Part shown: in pieces, positions 1 through 9,126 of the stretch | How the letters are laid out: every line of letters begins with the position of its first letter | How positions within the stretch are numbered: the stretch's first letter is position 1 | Origin: Mycobacterium dioxanotrophicus | Lineage (GTDB): Bacteria; Actinomycetota; Actinomycetes; Mycobacteriales; Mycobacteriaceae | Direction: 5' to 3' | Assembly (NCBI RefSeq): GCF_002157835.1 | Contig: NZ_CP020813.1 | Span: 5,876 to 69,875 of the forward strand | DNA: 64,000 nt | Position numbers and translations under genes: made by a program | Notes under the pieces: generated by a model | The model's input: the letters and a program-made list of their open reading frames with translations, nothing else | What the model was told of the DNA's origin: nothing | The model's database searches: none

Positions 1-385
1 CCGGAATCCCGATCAGGCACAGCGGCTGGCCCTTCCGCACCCACTCGCCGGTCGCCAACTGGTGGATGGTGGCGGGGTTGATGTTCGAGTTGGCGTCGAA
101 GTCGAAGTCCGCGAGGAACTTGCTCCGCGGGAACCCGGCGCCGTTCACGCGCCGGATGGTGGACCGACGGTCGCGGTCGTCGCACTCGGCCAGGAGCAGC
201 TCGGCGAGGAATCCGGTGTAGGTCAACTGGTCCTTGTTCGCCGCCGCGACCGCGTCGCCAAGCAGGGCCCGCATGGTCGGGAGCCGGAGCCTCCGGCAGG
301 CCTGGTCGACCGCCGCTACGGCGGCTTCCTCGGTCAGGCCGCGGCGGCGGCGCAAGGTGGTGGTCACGCTGGTGACTGTGCTCAT
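1..385 (-). CDS. istB: IstB-like transposition helper ATPase, partial (N-terminal part)
   Basis: The minus-strand frame is open from an ATG at 385 to the window edge (128 codons). It begins MSTVTSVTTTLRRRRGLTEE and includes a helical segment ending DFDFDANSNINPATI, the N-terminal region of IS21 helper proteins that precedes the AAA+ Walker A loop. The Walker A motif would lie outside the window. The ATG overlaps the istA stop as ATGA, the usual istA/istB arrangement in IS21. IstB proteins bind ATP and direct IstA to the target DNA. Intact as far as it can be seen. Confidence 0.7.
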   Translation of the reverse strand, partial: MSTVTSVTTTLRRRRGLTEEAAVAAVDQACRRLRLPTMRALLGDAVAAANKDQLTYTGFLAELLLAECDDRDRRSTIRRVNGAGFPRSKFLADFDFDANSNINPATIHQLATGEWVRKGQPLCLIGIP

Positions 386-2091
386 CGGGGTGCTCCGCTC
401 TCATCGGGACTCATCGGGTCGGGGTGGTGGTCGGTGCCGGTGCGGCGGCCGAGCAGTTGCTGGTATTTCTCCATCGACGGCAGCGGCCGGGTGTCGGGCG
501 GGAGGCCGGCGATGACCGCGGCCGGGTCGAGCAGCAGGCGTTCGGTGAGGGACACGACCTTCCGGCTGCGCTTGGCGTCGCCATCTCGTCGTTCGCCATC
601 GCTGGGCTGCGCAACGGGATGACGGTCTGAACTGGCCCCGGTGGGCGCTGCGAGGGTGGTGTGCAGGCGTGCTTCGACCGCGACCACATCAGCTGAGACT
701 GCACCGACGCTCACTGCGGCGAGCAGCCCGGCTTCGACTTCGTCGGCGGCCATGGCGCGGTGCAGTAGGAGCACGTCGATCAGTTCCCGGGTGCCGACCG
801 CATCCCGAGCCGCCTGCGGCGTTCGCCCAGAACGCCTCATGCGCAGGCGTGAACGCCCCGATTCGCGGGCCTGCGCCAACGCGGTGGAGCCTGGCAATGC
901 GCCGGCTTACCCTTGAGCACCTCGAGGTAGTGGTCGAGGTTCACCGACTGGCCACCCCTTGTGATGACGCGGGCGTGCCGGGCGATCTGGAGTCGGCCGT
1001 CGAACACGACGACCTCGGATGCGCGCAAGGAGACGCGGACGCGGCGGTGGATGAACCGCGCCGGACGGAGTACCGGGCCATGCGGACGGTGATCATCGCG
1101 GAGCGGTCGACCATCGGGTTCAGCATCAGCCCGGGGTCGAACCCCTCGACCGGGAGCGGCGCGAGGTTCTCGCGTTCGGTCGCGAAGTCCTCGCCGACGG
1201 TCCGGATCCGCGACGAGATCCGTCGGCGGTCGTCGGCGGCGTCCAAGGCACGGACCTTCTCGTTCAGCTCGTCGAGCGAGTCGACGACGGGCATGGCACG
1301 AGGTGCTGGCGGCGGAACCGGCCGACGTCGCCTTCCACACCGCCCTTCTCATGTGCCCCGGCGATGCCCGGCTGGCAGTAGAACGCGTCGAACCCGAAGT
1401 GAGAGCGGAACAGCACCCAGCGGTCGTTCTCTACCCGCTCACGACCGCGCGCGTTGACGACCCGGGTGACTGCGGCGGTGAGGTTGTCGTACCGGACGTG
1501 CCGGGCGGGATGCCGCCGATCTCGTTGAACGCGGCGATGTGGCCCTCGAGGAACGCCTCTTGGCCTTGGGTGGCGTAGATCCGGTGCACCGCCTTCCCGG
1601 AGTAACTCAACCTGAATGTGAAGAGGAAGACCTTCGTCTTCACCCCGGCCAGGATGACGTAGAGCTCGCCGAAGTCGACTTCTGCTTCTGCGCCTGGCGC
1701 GTGCTCCTGGGGATCATGACTTCGACCCGGCGGCCAGCTTCGAGGCCGATCTGCGTGCGGCGGATGCGGACGTAGTCGCGAACCGTCGAGTACGACACCT
1801 CAATGGCGTCGTGTTCCTCGATGAGGCGGACGTGGATCCGGCGGGCGGTGTGCCGTTGCTTCCGCGGCGCCTCAAGGTCGGCGCGGAGCATGTCGTCGAT
1901 GGCCGACTTGAACGGATCCAACCGGGGCGAGGAACGCACCGGGTCTTCCGCGGCGGTGGTTCCGCGGACGTGAGGGCCCGGCGAACGGTGCCGCGTCCGA
2001 CTTGGTGCTTGCGTGCGAGCGCTCGGATCGACATGCCCTCGACCCGGGCGTCCCGACGGATCGCAGCGAACAGTTCCACACGCACCCTCAT
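382..2091 (-). pseudogene. istA: IS21-family transposase IstA, frameshifted
   Basis: Segments of one IstA lie in order in different minus-strand frames. The HTH start MRVRVELFAAIRRDARVEGM begins at 2091. A helical region (SAIDDMLRADLEAP) and a catalytic-core segment ([28 protein letters not shown]) lie around 1.4-1.9 kb. The C-terminal beta region (RRVRVSLRASEVVVFDG, then LDHYLEVLKGKP) follows around 0.9-1.3 kb, and the tail (GTRELIDVLLLHRAMAADEV) ends at 382. At least four frame changes are needed to read through, so no complete transposase is made from this sequence as given. Length and order match a full istA of about 550 codons. Confidence 0.7.
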
Positions 2092-2198
2092 CCCGAAACC
2101 CACTTCCGGTGCCGCGAGGACCGCTGGATGCGGGTCCTCCTGACGCCACGGAAGTGGGTCCAGATCAAGCCGTCACGACGCCACGCCGAAGCCCGGGT

Positions 2199-2244
2199 GG
2201 GTCCCGAATCAGACCGTCACACTGGTCCCGAATCAGACTGTCAC
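2199..2244. repeat. IS21 terminal direct repeats
   Basis: Two copies of a 21-bp motif, GTCCCGAATCAGACCGTCAC at about 2201-2220 and GTCCCGAATCAGACTGTCAC at about 2225-2244, differ at one base. A diverged copy lies near 2154-2177. They sit just upstream of istA, where IS21 elements carry transposase-binding repeats. Confidence 0.65.
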
Positions 2245-2292
2245 CGCCATGAGTACGTCAGGGGCGCCTCGGTCGTGACGCTCTGACACCTG

Positions 2293-2685
2293 CTATCCGG
2301 CCGACCCAGGCGTACCGACGTATAACGCACCGCCGAGGTGCCACTCTGCGTGCGGCATTCCACAGTCGGGTCGATACCCCCGGCGATAGGCATTGAGCCC
2401 GCACCTGTGCTCCGTCAGGGTCGATCCCGGCCAGATCTCGGCGATGCGCTGCCTCGCCACGCCGACGCACTCCACGCGAGCGATGGGATCGCTCGCCCAC
2501 AACGTGGCGCCGGCCCTGTCGCAGACCGCCACTCTCCAGCCTTCGGCTGTCCGCTCGGAGCCCAGGTCCCACCGCCTGAGCTCACGGCGAACATCGTCCT
2601 CGCCCAGACGATTCCACCCCAGTGTTCCGTCCGGGAGAATGGCATATCTGCCGTCGCCACTGATCCGTGTTCCTGTCGGCCACAT
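2293..2685 (-). CDS. hypothetical protein, second gene of a two-gene unit
   Basis: 130 residues from an ATG at 2685, 4 bases after the stop of the upstream minus-strand gene at 2690, so the two are probably cotranscribed. A longer frame upstream exists, but this start fits the gene junction. The protein is soluble, starts MWPTGTRISGDGRYAILPDG and has a central W-rich alpha/beta part. Two cysteines lie near the C-terminus (HRCGLNAYRRGYRPDCGMPH). The first half resembles a substrate-associated small beta domain, but I do not recognise a family. It lies between the IS21 copy and other plasmid genes. Confidence 0.5.
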   Translation of the reverse strand: MWPTGTRISGDGRYAILPDGTLGWNRLGEDDVRRELRRWDLGSERTAEGWRVAVCDRAGATLWASDPIARVECVGVARQRIAEIWPGSTLTEHRCGLNAYRRGYRPDCGMPHAEWHLGGALYVGTPGSAG

Positions 2686-2689
2686 CGCG

Positions 2690-3268
2690 CTACTCGCTCC
2701 CCGTCCGCACGCGGGCTCGCTGGCCACCAATCGCGTCGATCTTCGACGGGTCGGCCCGGAATCGGCCTCCGTCTGCGAACACCGCTACCGCTGTTCTATG
2801 CGCGTTGCGAAGCACCGCCAGCGCAGCCTCATATCCAGCCCAGTCCACCACGCGCCACAGCACAGGCCCCATGTGCACGTCCACCCACCGCACCTCACTG
2901 CCCCCACGCTGCCGAACGCCGCACTGGGGCACCACTGACCATTCCGGCGGTCGCGTCCACGTCACCGACACCACCGACACGCCCGGCCACTCCTCACGCT
3001 GCTCCCCGAGCATCGCTGTGCCCACAGCGCCACGCAGAGCCTCACGCACAGCACCGAACGCTTCCAGCACCGCGGACACCTGCGCCGCCGAGGTGAACCG
3101 CATCAGGACATCACCCCACTGCACCGACACCACCGCCAGGTCCGTTCGCGAATCCGACACCGAGATATGCCCCGGACTCGGTCGCACAACGACCAGCGTC
3201 TGGGTTACCAGCCCTGAGGGAATTACCATTCGATCAACAACCCGAGAACCCAACACCGAAGCAGTCAC
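2690..3268 (-). CDS. hypothetical protein
   Basis: 192 residues from a GTG at 3268, chosen because GGAAAGGGG lies 8 bases upstream; a longer start at 3307 has no comparable site. Composition is natural for a folded protein, with alternating hydrophobic strands (VTQTLVVVRPSPGHISVSDS, then a WTRPPEWSVVPQCGV segment). There is no signal peptide or membrane segment. The C-terminal third (WRVVDWAGYEAALAVLRNAHRTAVAVF) looks helical. It is followed closely by the gene at 2293-2685. No family recognised. Confidence 0.5.
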   Translation of the reverse strand: MTASVLGSRVVDRMVIPSGLVTQTLVVVRPSPGHISVSDSRTDLAVVSVQWGDVLMRFTSAAQVSAVLEAFGAVREALRGAVGTAMLGEQREEWPGVSVVSVTWTRPPEWSVVPQCGVRQRGGSEVRWVDVHMGPVLWRVVDWAGYEAALAVLRNAHRTAVAVFADGGRFRADPSKIDAIGGQRARVRTGSE

Positions 3269-3447
3269 GACAGAATCCCCTTTCCGTGGGATACCAGGCC
3301 AGCCCAATAGCGTGCCATTACCGCCAATTCTACTGTGCTACACCGACAAAATGCGCCACACAGATGACCTCTCGATGTTCACGGCTGCCGCTGAGCGCCA
3401 CCACCGCCCGCCTCCCCTCCCTCCTCCTACCCGACAGCTGTACACAC

Positions 3448-3494
3448 GCCGCACCCTCCCCAACTCTGTGCGTGCCGGGTGGGGAGGGTGCGGC
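3448..3494 (-). terminator. strong hairpin, likely terminator
   Basis: A perfect 14-bp inverted repeat (GCCGCACCCTCCCC at 3448-3461 and its complement at 3481-3494) with a 19-base loop. It lies about 50 bases beyond the stop of the minus-strand lipoprotein gene (3544) and before the next minus-strand gene. No long T run follows, as is common for actinobacterial terminators. Confidence 0.6.
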
Positions 3495-3543
3495 GCGGCG
3501 GGTGGTTGTCTTGCAGGCATAGCGGGGTGGTGCGATCTCGCCA

Positions 3544-4239
3544 TCAGCAGGTATCGACGTCTTCATTGTCGACGTTGACCGCTGTTGACCACCACCACAC
3601 GTCGCCAAGGAGGCTCACAGCTGCGGCGGGCAAGACCATTCTGATCGTGCCGGCCGCGCTGGTGTCGGCGCCCCCGACCATGTTGTGGTTCATTGCCTGC
3701 CCATCGCGTGGTGACTCGAACCAGAAGTACTCCAGCGTCTGCCCGCCGAGCTCGTCGTAGCCCAGTTGGACGAAGTCTCCGTCCGGGTTACTCGCGAGTA
3801 GCGACCACAGCACTGGGGCGGTGGGAGGAACATCGCCGGTGTAGGTGATGGTCACCTCGGCGGTTGTGCCCTCCCATCCTGGGGTGTCTCCCACACGGAC
3901 CTGCGTCGAGATCAGATCAACCGGTGCCCCAACTGTGGGCGAGGTACACATCGAGTCCTGGCCGGCCAGTGTCTTCCCGCGCGGAGGCGTTGCAGGCCCG
4001 TCTGATGTATCTGTATCCGGCGCGGCTGATCCACCTGGGGCGAGCGGTGGTGCCGGCGAACTGCTCGGCGCCATTCTCGGTGCAGCGACAGTTGTGGTCA
4101 CCACTGGCGAGGAACGATCAGCCGGTGCTTCATTGCTGGTGCACGCAGCAACGAACCCGCACCCAACGACAACGGCTAGACCGACTCCGCGCAACGAATA
4201 CTCCGTTCCCCGATTCAAACAAGCTACGTGAGCCGCCAT
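3544..4239 (-). CDS. putative secreted lipoprotein
   Basis: 231 residues from an ATG at 4239. The N-terminus has basic residues, a hydrophobic stretch (VGLAVVVGCGFVAAC) and a lipobox-like VAAC with Cys33 as the expected lipidation site. A Pro/Ala/Ser/Thr-rich linker (about 35-95) leads to a beta-rich domain containing VTITYTGDVPPTAP and a Trp-rich strand near the end. The mature protein would sit on the outer face of the membrane. The longer frame upstream lacks natural composition, so I chose the internal start. A strong hairpin follows the gene. The upstream neighbour is an EspC-like secretion substrate. Function unknown. Confidence 0.6.
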   Translation of the reverse strand: MAAHVACLNRGTEYSLRGVGLAVVVGCGFVAACTSNEAPADRSSPVVTTTVAAPRMAPSSSPAPPLAPGGSAAPDTDTSDGPATPPRGKTLAGQDSMCTSPTVGAPVDLISTQVRVGDTPGWEGTTAEVTITYTGDVPPTAPVLWSLLASNPDGDFVQLGYDELGGQTLEYFWFESPRDGQAMNHNMVGGADTSAAGTIRMVLPAAAVSLLGDVWWWSTAVNVDNEDVDTC

Positions 4240-4539
4240 CGCGAAACCGGAGGCTTGCCGATCTGCTGTCGCGGAGCAGCGGAATGGTGTGTTGGCGACG
4301 CCGCACGCCGTTCGCGACAGACCGGCTGCCTGCCGGGAGTTTCGATCACCCTTTTCGAATATGTGTGGGTACAACGGTTGCCCTGGTGTCGTCAGGCTGC
4401 TGGTGAAGACCGCCACAGGTCACGCAGTAGCCGCGCTGAACCCAATGATCAACACCGTTGGGACTGATCCACGCCCCGGTCCATGCATTGCTGTTGTTCC
4501 GCACGGCCTCGTCTTCCCCTTGGGCACGTGGGCCGCAGT
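4240..4539. other. 300-bp intergenic stretch, no gene seen
   Basis: It lies between the lipoprotein start and the end of the EspC-like gene. Frames here have unnatural composition. It presumably holds the lipoprotein promoter, but no convincing -10/-35 pair stands out. Confidence 0.3.
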
Positions 4540-4998
4540 TTAAGTGATCCGCACCGGAGCCAGGCCACCGCTTACGCTGGGCCCCGGGCCGGCGCCCGCG
4601 GGCCCGGTGGGCAGCGGCTGAATGCTGCCCTCGGTGAAATCGCCCCAGTTAGGGTCGGCGTATCCACCAGGACCGTCGAAAGCGCCGACCGGCGTAGCCT
4701 CCACCGACCCGACTCGCTGTGCACCGTCTTGATCGGAGGTTGTGTAGCGCTGCGAGGCATCCCGGAGGTCATCTGCGTGGCGCTCGTACCGGCTGGCCAC
4801 GTACGCTCCTGCCGCTTGCAGAGCCGCTTGGAACTCGCCAAACGCGGCGGTGAATGCGGCCCCGACCGGCCCGTATCCCGATTCCATCGCCGCAACCACC
4901 GAAGGGTCTGCCTGGCAATCGGCCTGGACCTCGGCGCCGACGGTCCGGCAGGACTCGGCGTAGGAGTCAACGGCGTGTGTATCGACTTCAAGCGCCAT
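4540..4998 (-). CDS. type VII secretion substrate-like protein, EspC/DUF2580 type
   Basis: 152 residues. The first 90 resemble the EspC-type ESX target family: a helical hairpin with a short loop (GYGPVG, 41-46) and amphipathic helices ending RHADDLRDASQRY. The rest is a Gly/Pro-rich tail ending LAPVRIT. It is a clear paralogue of the 99-residue protein at 24605-24904, which has the same GYGPVG loop at the same position. Family members are small helical proteins exported by, or linked to, mycobacterial ESX systems. No ESX core (EccB-E) gene is present in this window, so the exporter would be encoded elsewhere. Divergent from the gene at 5214. Confidence 0.6.
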   Translation of the reverse strand: MALEVDTHAVDSYAESCRTVGAEVQADCQADPSVVAAMESGYGPVGAAFTAAFGEFQAALQAAGAYVASRYERHADDLRDASQRYTTSDQDGAQRVGSVEATPVGAFDGPGGYADPNWGDFTEGSIQPLPTGPAGAGPGPSVSGGLAPVRIT

Positions 4999-5213
4999 GG
5001 GCGGCTACCTCCCCTTGTGTGGCCTGTGGGGCCAAGTTTACCGCCATCGACCAGAAGCACCCCCGGGCTCGACCGGAGGCATTTGTTGCAACGTCGAACC
5101 CCTATCCGCGAGCCACCCCGAACATGGCACATCTGTCAGACTGCCCAGATGAAAACGGTCCGCCCCCTCGGACCCGCCTACGCGCGGGCCCGGACGACCG
5201 CGGTGGCGACCCG

Positions 5214-6179
5214 ATGAGCGGCCGGCGCGCTTCGCCGACCTGGGCCGCAACCAGCGTCCCCGAGATCCGCCAGCGGTGGTGCAACGCTCTCGATGCAGTA
5301 GCTCACCGCTTCTCCGATGTTGGGCTAGCCCCACCAGCCCCGTTCCACGACCGCGCGTCGGCAGCCCGCCGTCAGCAGATGCAGGACCAACTAGCCGCAC
5401 AGCTGCGGGTCATGCAGACCGAGACAGCCGCCCTACGCGACGCCGAGTTGTTCTGGGTAACGCGTCCGATGGTCGATTTCATCGTCGAAGCAGCGTTGTC
5501 ATTGCCGGAGTGGACACCGGCGCTCGCGATCCCTTGTCCCAACGGTCTGCTCTGCTGGGCTAAGCCCGCCGGTTTGGTGCCGTTCGGCGCGCCCGGCTCC
5601 GCGACCGCCGACGTCAACTGGGACGGGGTCTGGTGGTGGACCCGCCCCGATGGTTTCCTTCAGCTCGCGCCGGCGAGCCGGTTCGCCAAGCACGCCGACC
5701 TGCTGGAGCCGTATCAGGTGACCACCCCACTCTGGGCGGCCACGAGCATCGTGGTCGATCCCCGCGCTAATCGCACCGCAGAGGCCAACGGCTCCGAGGA
5801 TGCTCATCCGTTCATCAGTGTCGTCGGCGCTACCTGGCTATTGATGAATCAGGCCAGCACTCAGACGCGCACCCTTTCAGATCCTTCCGGCACCCGACTA
5901 GGTGAGCCGACGCGGCAGAAGGGCTCCGGAACCACGGAGCCGGCGCAGGTGACCCTTGTCGACATTCGGCACAGCACTGAGCCTGCCAATCCTGCCGAAA
6001 GCACTGACGAGTCCAATCGCCAGTACAGCCACCGCTGGTGGGTGCGCCCCCACTGGCGCCAGCAGGCCAAGGGCCCGAACCGGAGCCTGCGCGAGCCGAA
6101 ATGGATTGGCCCCCATATCAAAGGACCCGGTGATGCGCCCCTGATCGAAAAGCCGCGGGTCAACGTCCTTCGTCGCTGA
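5214..6179 (+). CDS. hypothetical actinobacterial plasmid protein with conserved Trp/Arg-rich C-terminus
   Basis: 321 residues from ATG 5214; the longer frame upstream overlaps the divergent gene and has unnatural composition. A helical N-terminal half (about 1-100, RQQMQDQLAAQLRVMQTE) leads to a beta-rich Trp-containing middle (DVNWDGVWWWTRPDGF). The C-terminus carries RWWVRPHWRQQAKG and IGPHIKGPGDAPL, a block I recall from unnamed actinobacterial plasmid and phage proteins. No catalytic motif is evident. The basic aromatic tail may bind nucleic acid, which is inference only. Confidence 0.55.
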   Translation: MSGRRASPTWAATSVPEIRQRWCNALDAVAHRFSDVGLAPPAPFHDRASAARRQQMQDQLAAQLRVMQTETAALRDAELFWVTRPMVDFIVEAALSLPEWTPALAIPCPNGLLCWAKPAGLVPFGAPGSATADVNWDGVWWWTRPDGFLQLAPASRFAKHADLLEPYQVTTPLWAATSIVVDPRANRTAEANGSEDAHPFISVVGATWLLMNQASTQTRTLSDPSGTRLGEPTRQKGSGTTEPAQVTLVDIRHSTEPANPAESTDESNRQYSHRWWVRPHWRQQAKGPNRSLREPKWIGPHIKGPGDAPLIEKPRVNVLRR

Positions 6180-6291
6180 CGGTCCGTTGATGCCGCAAGT
6201 TGGCGAATAGCAACTCTGGCAATTCGAATCGCCGGCCGCCGTGTGGAACGTAGTCTGATCAAGGCAACCGTGAGTGGCCCGGGGGATGCAA

Positions 6292-6879
6292 ATGACCGAG
6301 TACGACGCAGCTATTCCTGATGAGGCGTTAGCGGCCCTCGATGCCGTCCCATGGGACATCTCACGTCCACCGCGTCACACGCCCCCAGATCTGCTAGCGA
6401 AGTTCCCGGCGGCAATGGTGGTGGACGAGACTCTGGTCTGGGCATCGATTCGGTGGCCTAAGTCCGTTGGCCGGCCAACGACGAAGCATCTTCATCAGGG
6501 CTTTGATATTCAGATGTACCGCAAGGACAAGGTCTATGGGCTGGAAAACGGGGCTGAGCGAGATTGGGATATCAATACCCCCATGGCCAGAATGAGTGTG
6601 CGAGATAGCAACGCCGACAACGATTATCACTACGGCGTCCACATTGTCGCGCACATGCATTCCACAGGAAACAAGGACAGCAAGGGCAGAGATATGCTCT
6701 ACACCGCCGAGGTGGCGCTTCTGCCTGGGATCAAATGGACTTCGCCGGCCGCATTGTTCACACAGGGCCGATACCGGACCGTTGATCCCCCAAAGCGGTG
6801 GTTCTCATTCCCGGGCCCGGTACGACTAGACCCCTTCACCGTGCAGTTCGTCGTTCCCGAGTTTCACTTCCGGGCGTAA
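6292..6879 (+). CDS. hypothetical protein
   Basis: 195 residues from ATG 6292, chosen over the in-frame GTG at 6274 because the protein starts cleanly MTEYDAAIPDEALAALDAVP. It is soluble and rich in His, Asp and Trp, with HYGVHIVAHMHSTGNKD and a C-terminal FSFPGPVRLDPFTVQFVVP strand region. The base composition is lower in GC than its neighbours, hinting at separate acquisition. It lies between two other plus-strand unknown genes with no overlap. No family recognised. Confidence 0.5.
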   Translation: MTEYDAAIPDEALAALDAVPWDISRPPRHTPPDLLAKFPAAMVVDETLVWASIRWPKSVGRPTTKHLHQGFDIQMYRKDKVYGLENGAERDWDINTPMARMSVRDSNADNDYHYGVHIVAHMHSTGNKDSKGRDMLYTAEVALLPGIKWTSPAALFTQGRYRTVDPPKRWFSFPGPVRLDPFTVQFVVPEFHFRA

Positions 6880-7004
6880 CGACCTGCGGGTGCGCACCAA
6901 AGCGAAAGAGGCCCACGCACTAGCCGAGGCGCTGACTTACTCCGCGAGCTAACTCGTACAGTTTTCTCCTCTCTTTCGCGGACCTACTGGCTTAGCCTGG
7001 TTTC

Positions 7005-8156
7005 ATGGGCAGCAGCGAGACCACCGGCAACGCCGGAGTCGACTTCATCAACGACCCCGACCTGCGTATACGGGATCTGTCATACACCGGCAGTCGTATG
7101 CGCCAGCTGGTTGATCTCGCCAAGGGATCGTTCGTCGACATGGGCTTCGGGCCACGCAATGGGGACTCCGACAGCTACGACGCCACCGTCGACGAGGAGT
7201 GGCCAAGAGACCGCCTAGAGATCTACATCAAAGATAAGCCTCGTGGCCCCGGCTATGTCTGCGACATCGTCTACTACTGCGAAGATCTGCCCGTCACTGT
7301 GTATGCGGTTCTGATCAACCGCGGCCGCGGACTTGAGGTCGCCGAGCTGGAGCTGTTCCGCCGCAACTGGGGCTGCTTCGACGACCACGACAACTACCTG
7401 CATCCCGATGACCAAGACCCTATCGACCCCGACGAGCCCACGACCCTGATCACAAGCGATACGCTGCGCCGCATCCCGCTCGGGGACATCCTCGCTCGCG
7501 TCGAACGCGACCTGCCCGATGATGCGTGGCGCAACGAGGGCATACAGCAGATGCCCGGGAACACACGCCTGCGGGTCGAGGACCTCTCCGGCGATCAGCG
7601 TCGAGCCCTGGAGAACACAGCCACGGTGACCGCGAGGCGCAAGGGGCGCCCGGAACTCAGCGACGAGCTGCTGATCGAGGTCGCCGAGGCCTACATCGAT
7701 GAAGCAGCCCGCGGCCGCGGGGCGATCGGCCGCCTCTCAACAACGTTCGACCGACCTGAACCGACCATCCGCGACTGGATAGCCACAGCACGCAAACGCG
7801 AATTCCTCGCTCCCACCACACCAGGCCGGCGCGGGGCCGCTCCCGGCCCCAAACTGCCCCGCCCGCCTCGGGCGTATGCGGCACCAGACCTCACTCGGGC
7901 ACGCAGACGTACGGTGCTGCGGATGATCGAGAGGGATCGCATTCTTGATGCCGACATCGGCGAGGACGCCTTGCTCTTGTACACCGTGTCCGGCCTGGTA
8001 TGCAACGAGGTTGGGGTGGCCAAGATGGATGCGCTGCAGGCAGCGATGCAGGACCCACAGGTGCTCGACGCGGCGCTGAACATTCTGAATAAGGCGCGGC
8101 GCCGTCACGCCGCTGCGGCCGCCAGGAGCGGCAGCAGCGCTTCTCAACCACGCTAA
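7005..8156 (+). CDS. putative DNA-binding protein with internal HTH
   Basis: 383 residues. Residues 1-150 form an acidic alpha/beta domain (RLEIYIKDKPRGPGYVCDIVYYC). Residues about 215-270 carry a helix-turn-helix of a common actinobacterial type: a GRPELSDELLIEVAEAY helix, then STTFDRPEPTIRDWIATARK, ending in REFL. The last 110 residues are helical and basic. It is probably a plasmid regulator or replication accessory protein. The 120 bases upstream contain a widely spaced 9-bp inverted repeat (GCGAAAGAG 6902-6910, CTCTTTCGC 6971-6979), a possible operator. The target is unknown. Confidence 0.5.
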   Translation: MGSSETTGNAGVDFINDPDLRIRDLSYTGSRMRQLVDLAKGSFVDMGFGPRNGDSDSYDATVDEEWPRDRLEIYIKDKPRGPGYVCDIVYYCEDLPVTVYAVLINRGRGLEVAELELFRRNWGCFDDHDNYLHPDDQDPIDPDEPTTLITSDTLRRIPLGDILARVERDLPDDAWRNEGIQQMPGNTRLRVEDLSGDQRRALENTATVTARRKGRPELSDELLIEVAEAYIDEAARGRGAIGRLSTTFDRPEPTIRDWIATARKREFLAPTTPGRRGAAPGPKLPRPPRAYAAPDLTRARRRTVLRMIERDRILDADIGEDALLLYTVSGLVCNEVGVAKMDALQAAMQDPQVLDAALNILNKARRRHAAAAARSGSSASQPR

Positions 8157-8272
8157 GCCGCGCAGTGGGCCCGGGTTTGCGGTGGTCTGGATAACCGCCT
8201 TTCCTCGTGAGTCAATGGAGTGAATCTATCTGCGCCGCTATGGCTTACGTACTCACGAAGGTGGTTGCCGTC

Positions 8273-8512
8273 ATGTCTGCACACTCCCCGGCCGACGTGT
8301 TGGCGGCATCGCGGCTGAGCCTGCACAGCGCGGTCAACGCCGAGTCCGCCGAGCGGCGACGGATGTTCTGCGTGGACGCTGGCGATCTGGCGGCGACCGT
8401 TGCACTGGATCCGACCGCCTCGGCCGCTGAGCGTGACCGCGCCGCTCTCTACGCCGACGAGGCGCGCGGCATGCTCGATGCCCTTCGCCGCTGCGGGGCC
8501 GGCCATGGCTGA
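8273..8512 (+). CDS. small hypothetical protein coupled to the sce7726-family gene
   Basis: 79 residues from ATG 8273; a longer in-frame start at 8207 is less likely because residues 1-22 lack natural composition. The sequence is helical (ADVLAASRLSLHSAVNAESA, then ERDRAALYADEARGMLDALR). The stop overlaps the start of the next gene by 8 bases (ATGGCTGA), which indicates translational coupling to the sce7726-family reading frame. It may be a partner of that protein. No family recognised. Confidence 0.45.
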   Translation: MSAHSPADVLAASRLSLHSAVNAESAERRRMFCVDAGDLAATVALDPTASAAERDRAALYADEARGMLDALRRCGAGHG

Positions 8513-8759
8513 CTTCGGTCGCGCGCTGGCGCTAGCCTTCACCACCCGAACCATCCGCCAGCTCGCCGCCCAACATCACCCACTCCCGTCTGATCGGCTC
8601 GCCCCCGTCGCAGAGCTCGCCGGCCCGGACGACACCCTGGGGAACGCATTCGACTTGGCTTACGCCGAGCTTGCCAGCCGGTATCGCTGTGAGTACGTCT
8701 TCGTCAACAGCCTGATCCACACACTGAGCGCACCGCGGAGCACCAGCAATGCCATCAGC
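8505..8759 (+). pseudogene. sce7726-family protein, 5' part, interrupted by an IS
   Basis: 85 codons from ATG 8505. The segment ends LAYAELASRYRCEYVFVNSLIHTL; the RCEYV.N motif is the conserved N-terminal signature of sce7726-family proteins, which are often encoded in mobile and defence-like contexts and have no established role. Three codons past that region the reading frame runs into the end of an IS21-family element at 8760 and stops at once. Removing the IS and one copy of the CAGC duplication joins this frame exactly to the frame at 11439. Confidence 0.7.
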
Positions 8760-8901
8760 TGATGGCGCTAAAGAAGACTGCCCAGAGATGCTAAGCGAAA
8801 TTGCCCAGTTGGCTTGAGTGGCTAAGGTTAGCAGGTTCGTCGTTGCAGGGGAACGATTGTGCCGTCGCCGGGGGTGCTGGGGCGGGCAGCTTCTGGAGTG
8901 G

Positions 8902-9126
8902 TCAGCAAAGCGACGATGGTGATGGGTTCGCCGCAATGCGGGCAGGAACGGGTGGCGGCCGGCTGTGGGCGGGTGGCCGGGCCTCGGTGACGGTGGCGGC
9001 GGTGTCGCTGTGTTTGCGTTGCTCCCAGGCGTGTTTGCGGCAGCGGTCTGAGCAGTAGATCTTGGTCGGTGTGGTGGCGGTGAATTCGGTCCAGCAGGCT
9101 TGGCAGGAACGGGTCTCAGCTGACAT
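8902..9126 (-). CDS. small zinc-ribbon protein carried by the IS21 element
   Basis: 74 residues from ATG 9126, overlapping the istB 3' end by 11 bases. It contains CQACWTEF followed by YCSDRCRKHAW, i.e. two CxxC-type pairs that would bind one zinc ion, then a basic and Pro-rich tail. It is a passenger or accessory gene downstream of istB within the element. Its role in transposition is not known to me. Confidence 0.5.
   Translation of the reverse strand: MSAETRSCQACWTEFTATTPTKIYCSDRCRKHAWEQRKHSDTAATVTEARPPAHSRPPPVPARIAANPSPSSLC

Larger units (their letters stand above)
1..2245 (-). mobile_element. IS21-family element, copy 1, truncated by the window start
   Basis: Minus-strand istA (frameshifted) is followed by istB, which runs off the window edge. 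The upstream end carries near-identical direct repeats (about 2199-2220 and 2224-2244, core GTCCCGAATCAGACYGTCAC) and a diverged third copy near 2154-2177. Multiple terminal repeats of this kind are typical transposase-binding sites at IS21 ends. The outer boundary near 2245 is inferred from the last repeat. Confidence 0.75.

Noticed and set aside
2338..3096. 252-codon plus-strand open frame
   Set aside because: Pro/Arg/His-rich composition; it lies opposite two minus-strand genes with natural composition and good starts.
6902..6979. 9-bp inverted repeat with 60-base spacing before the gene at 7005
   Set aside because: Too widely spaced for a terminator hairpin; kept only as a possible operator note in the gene entry.
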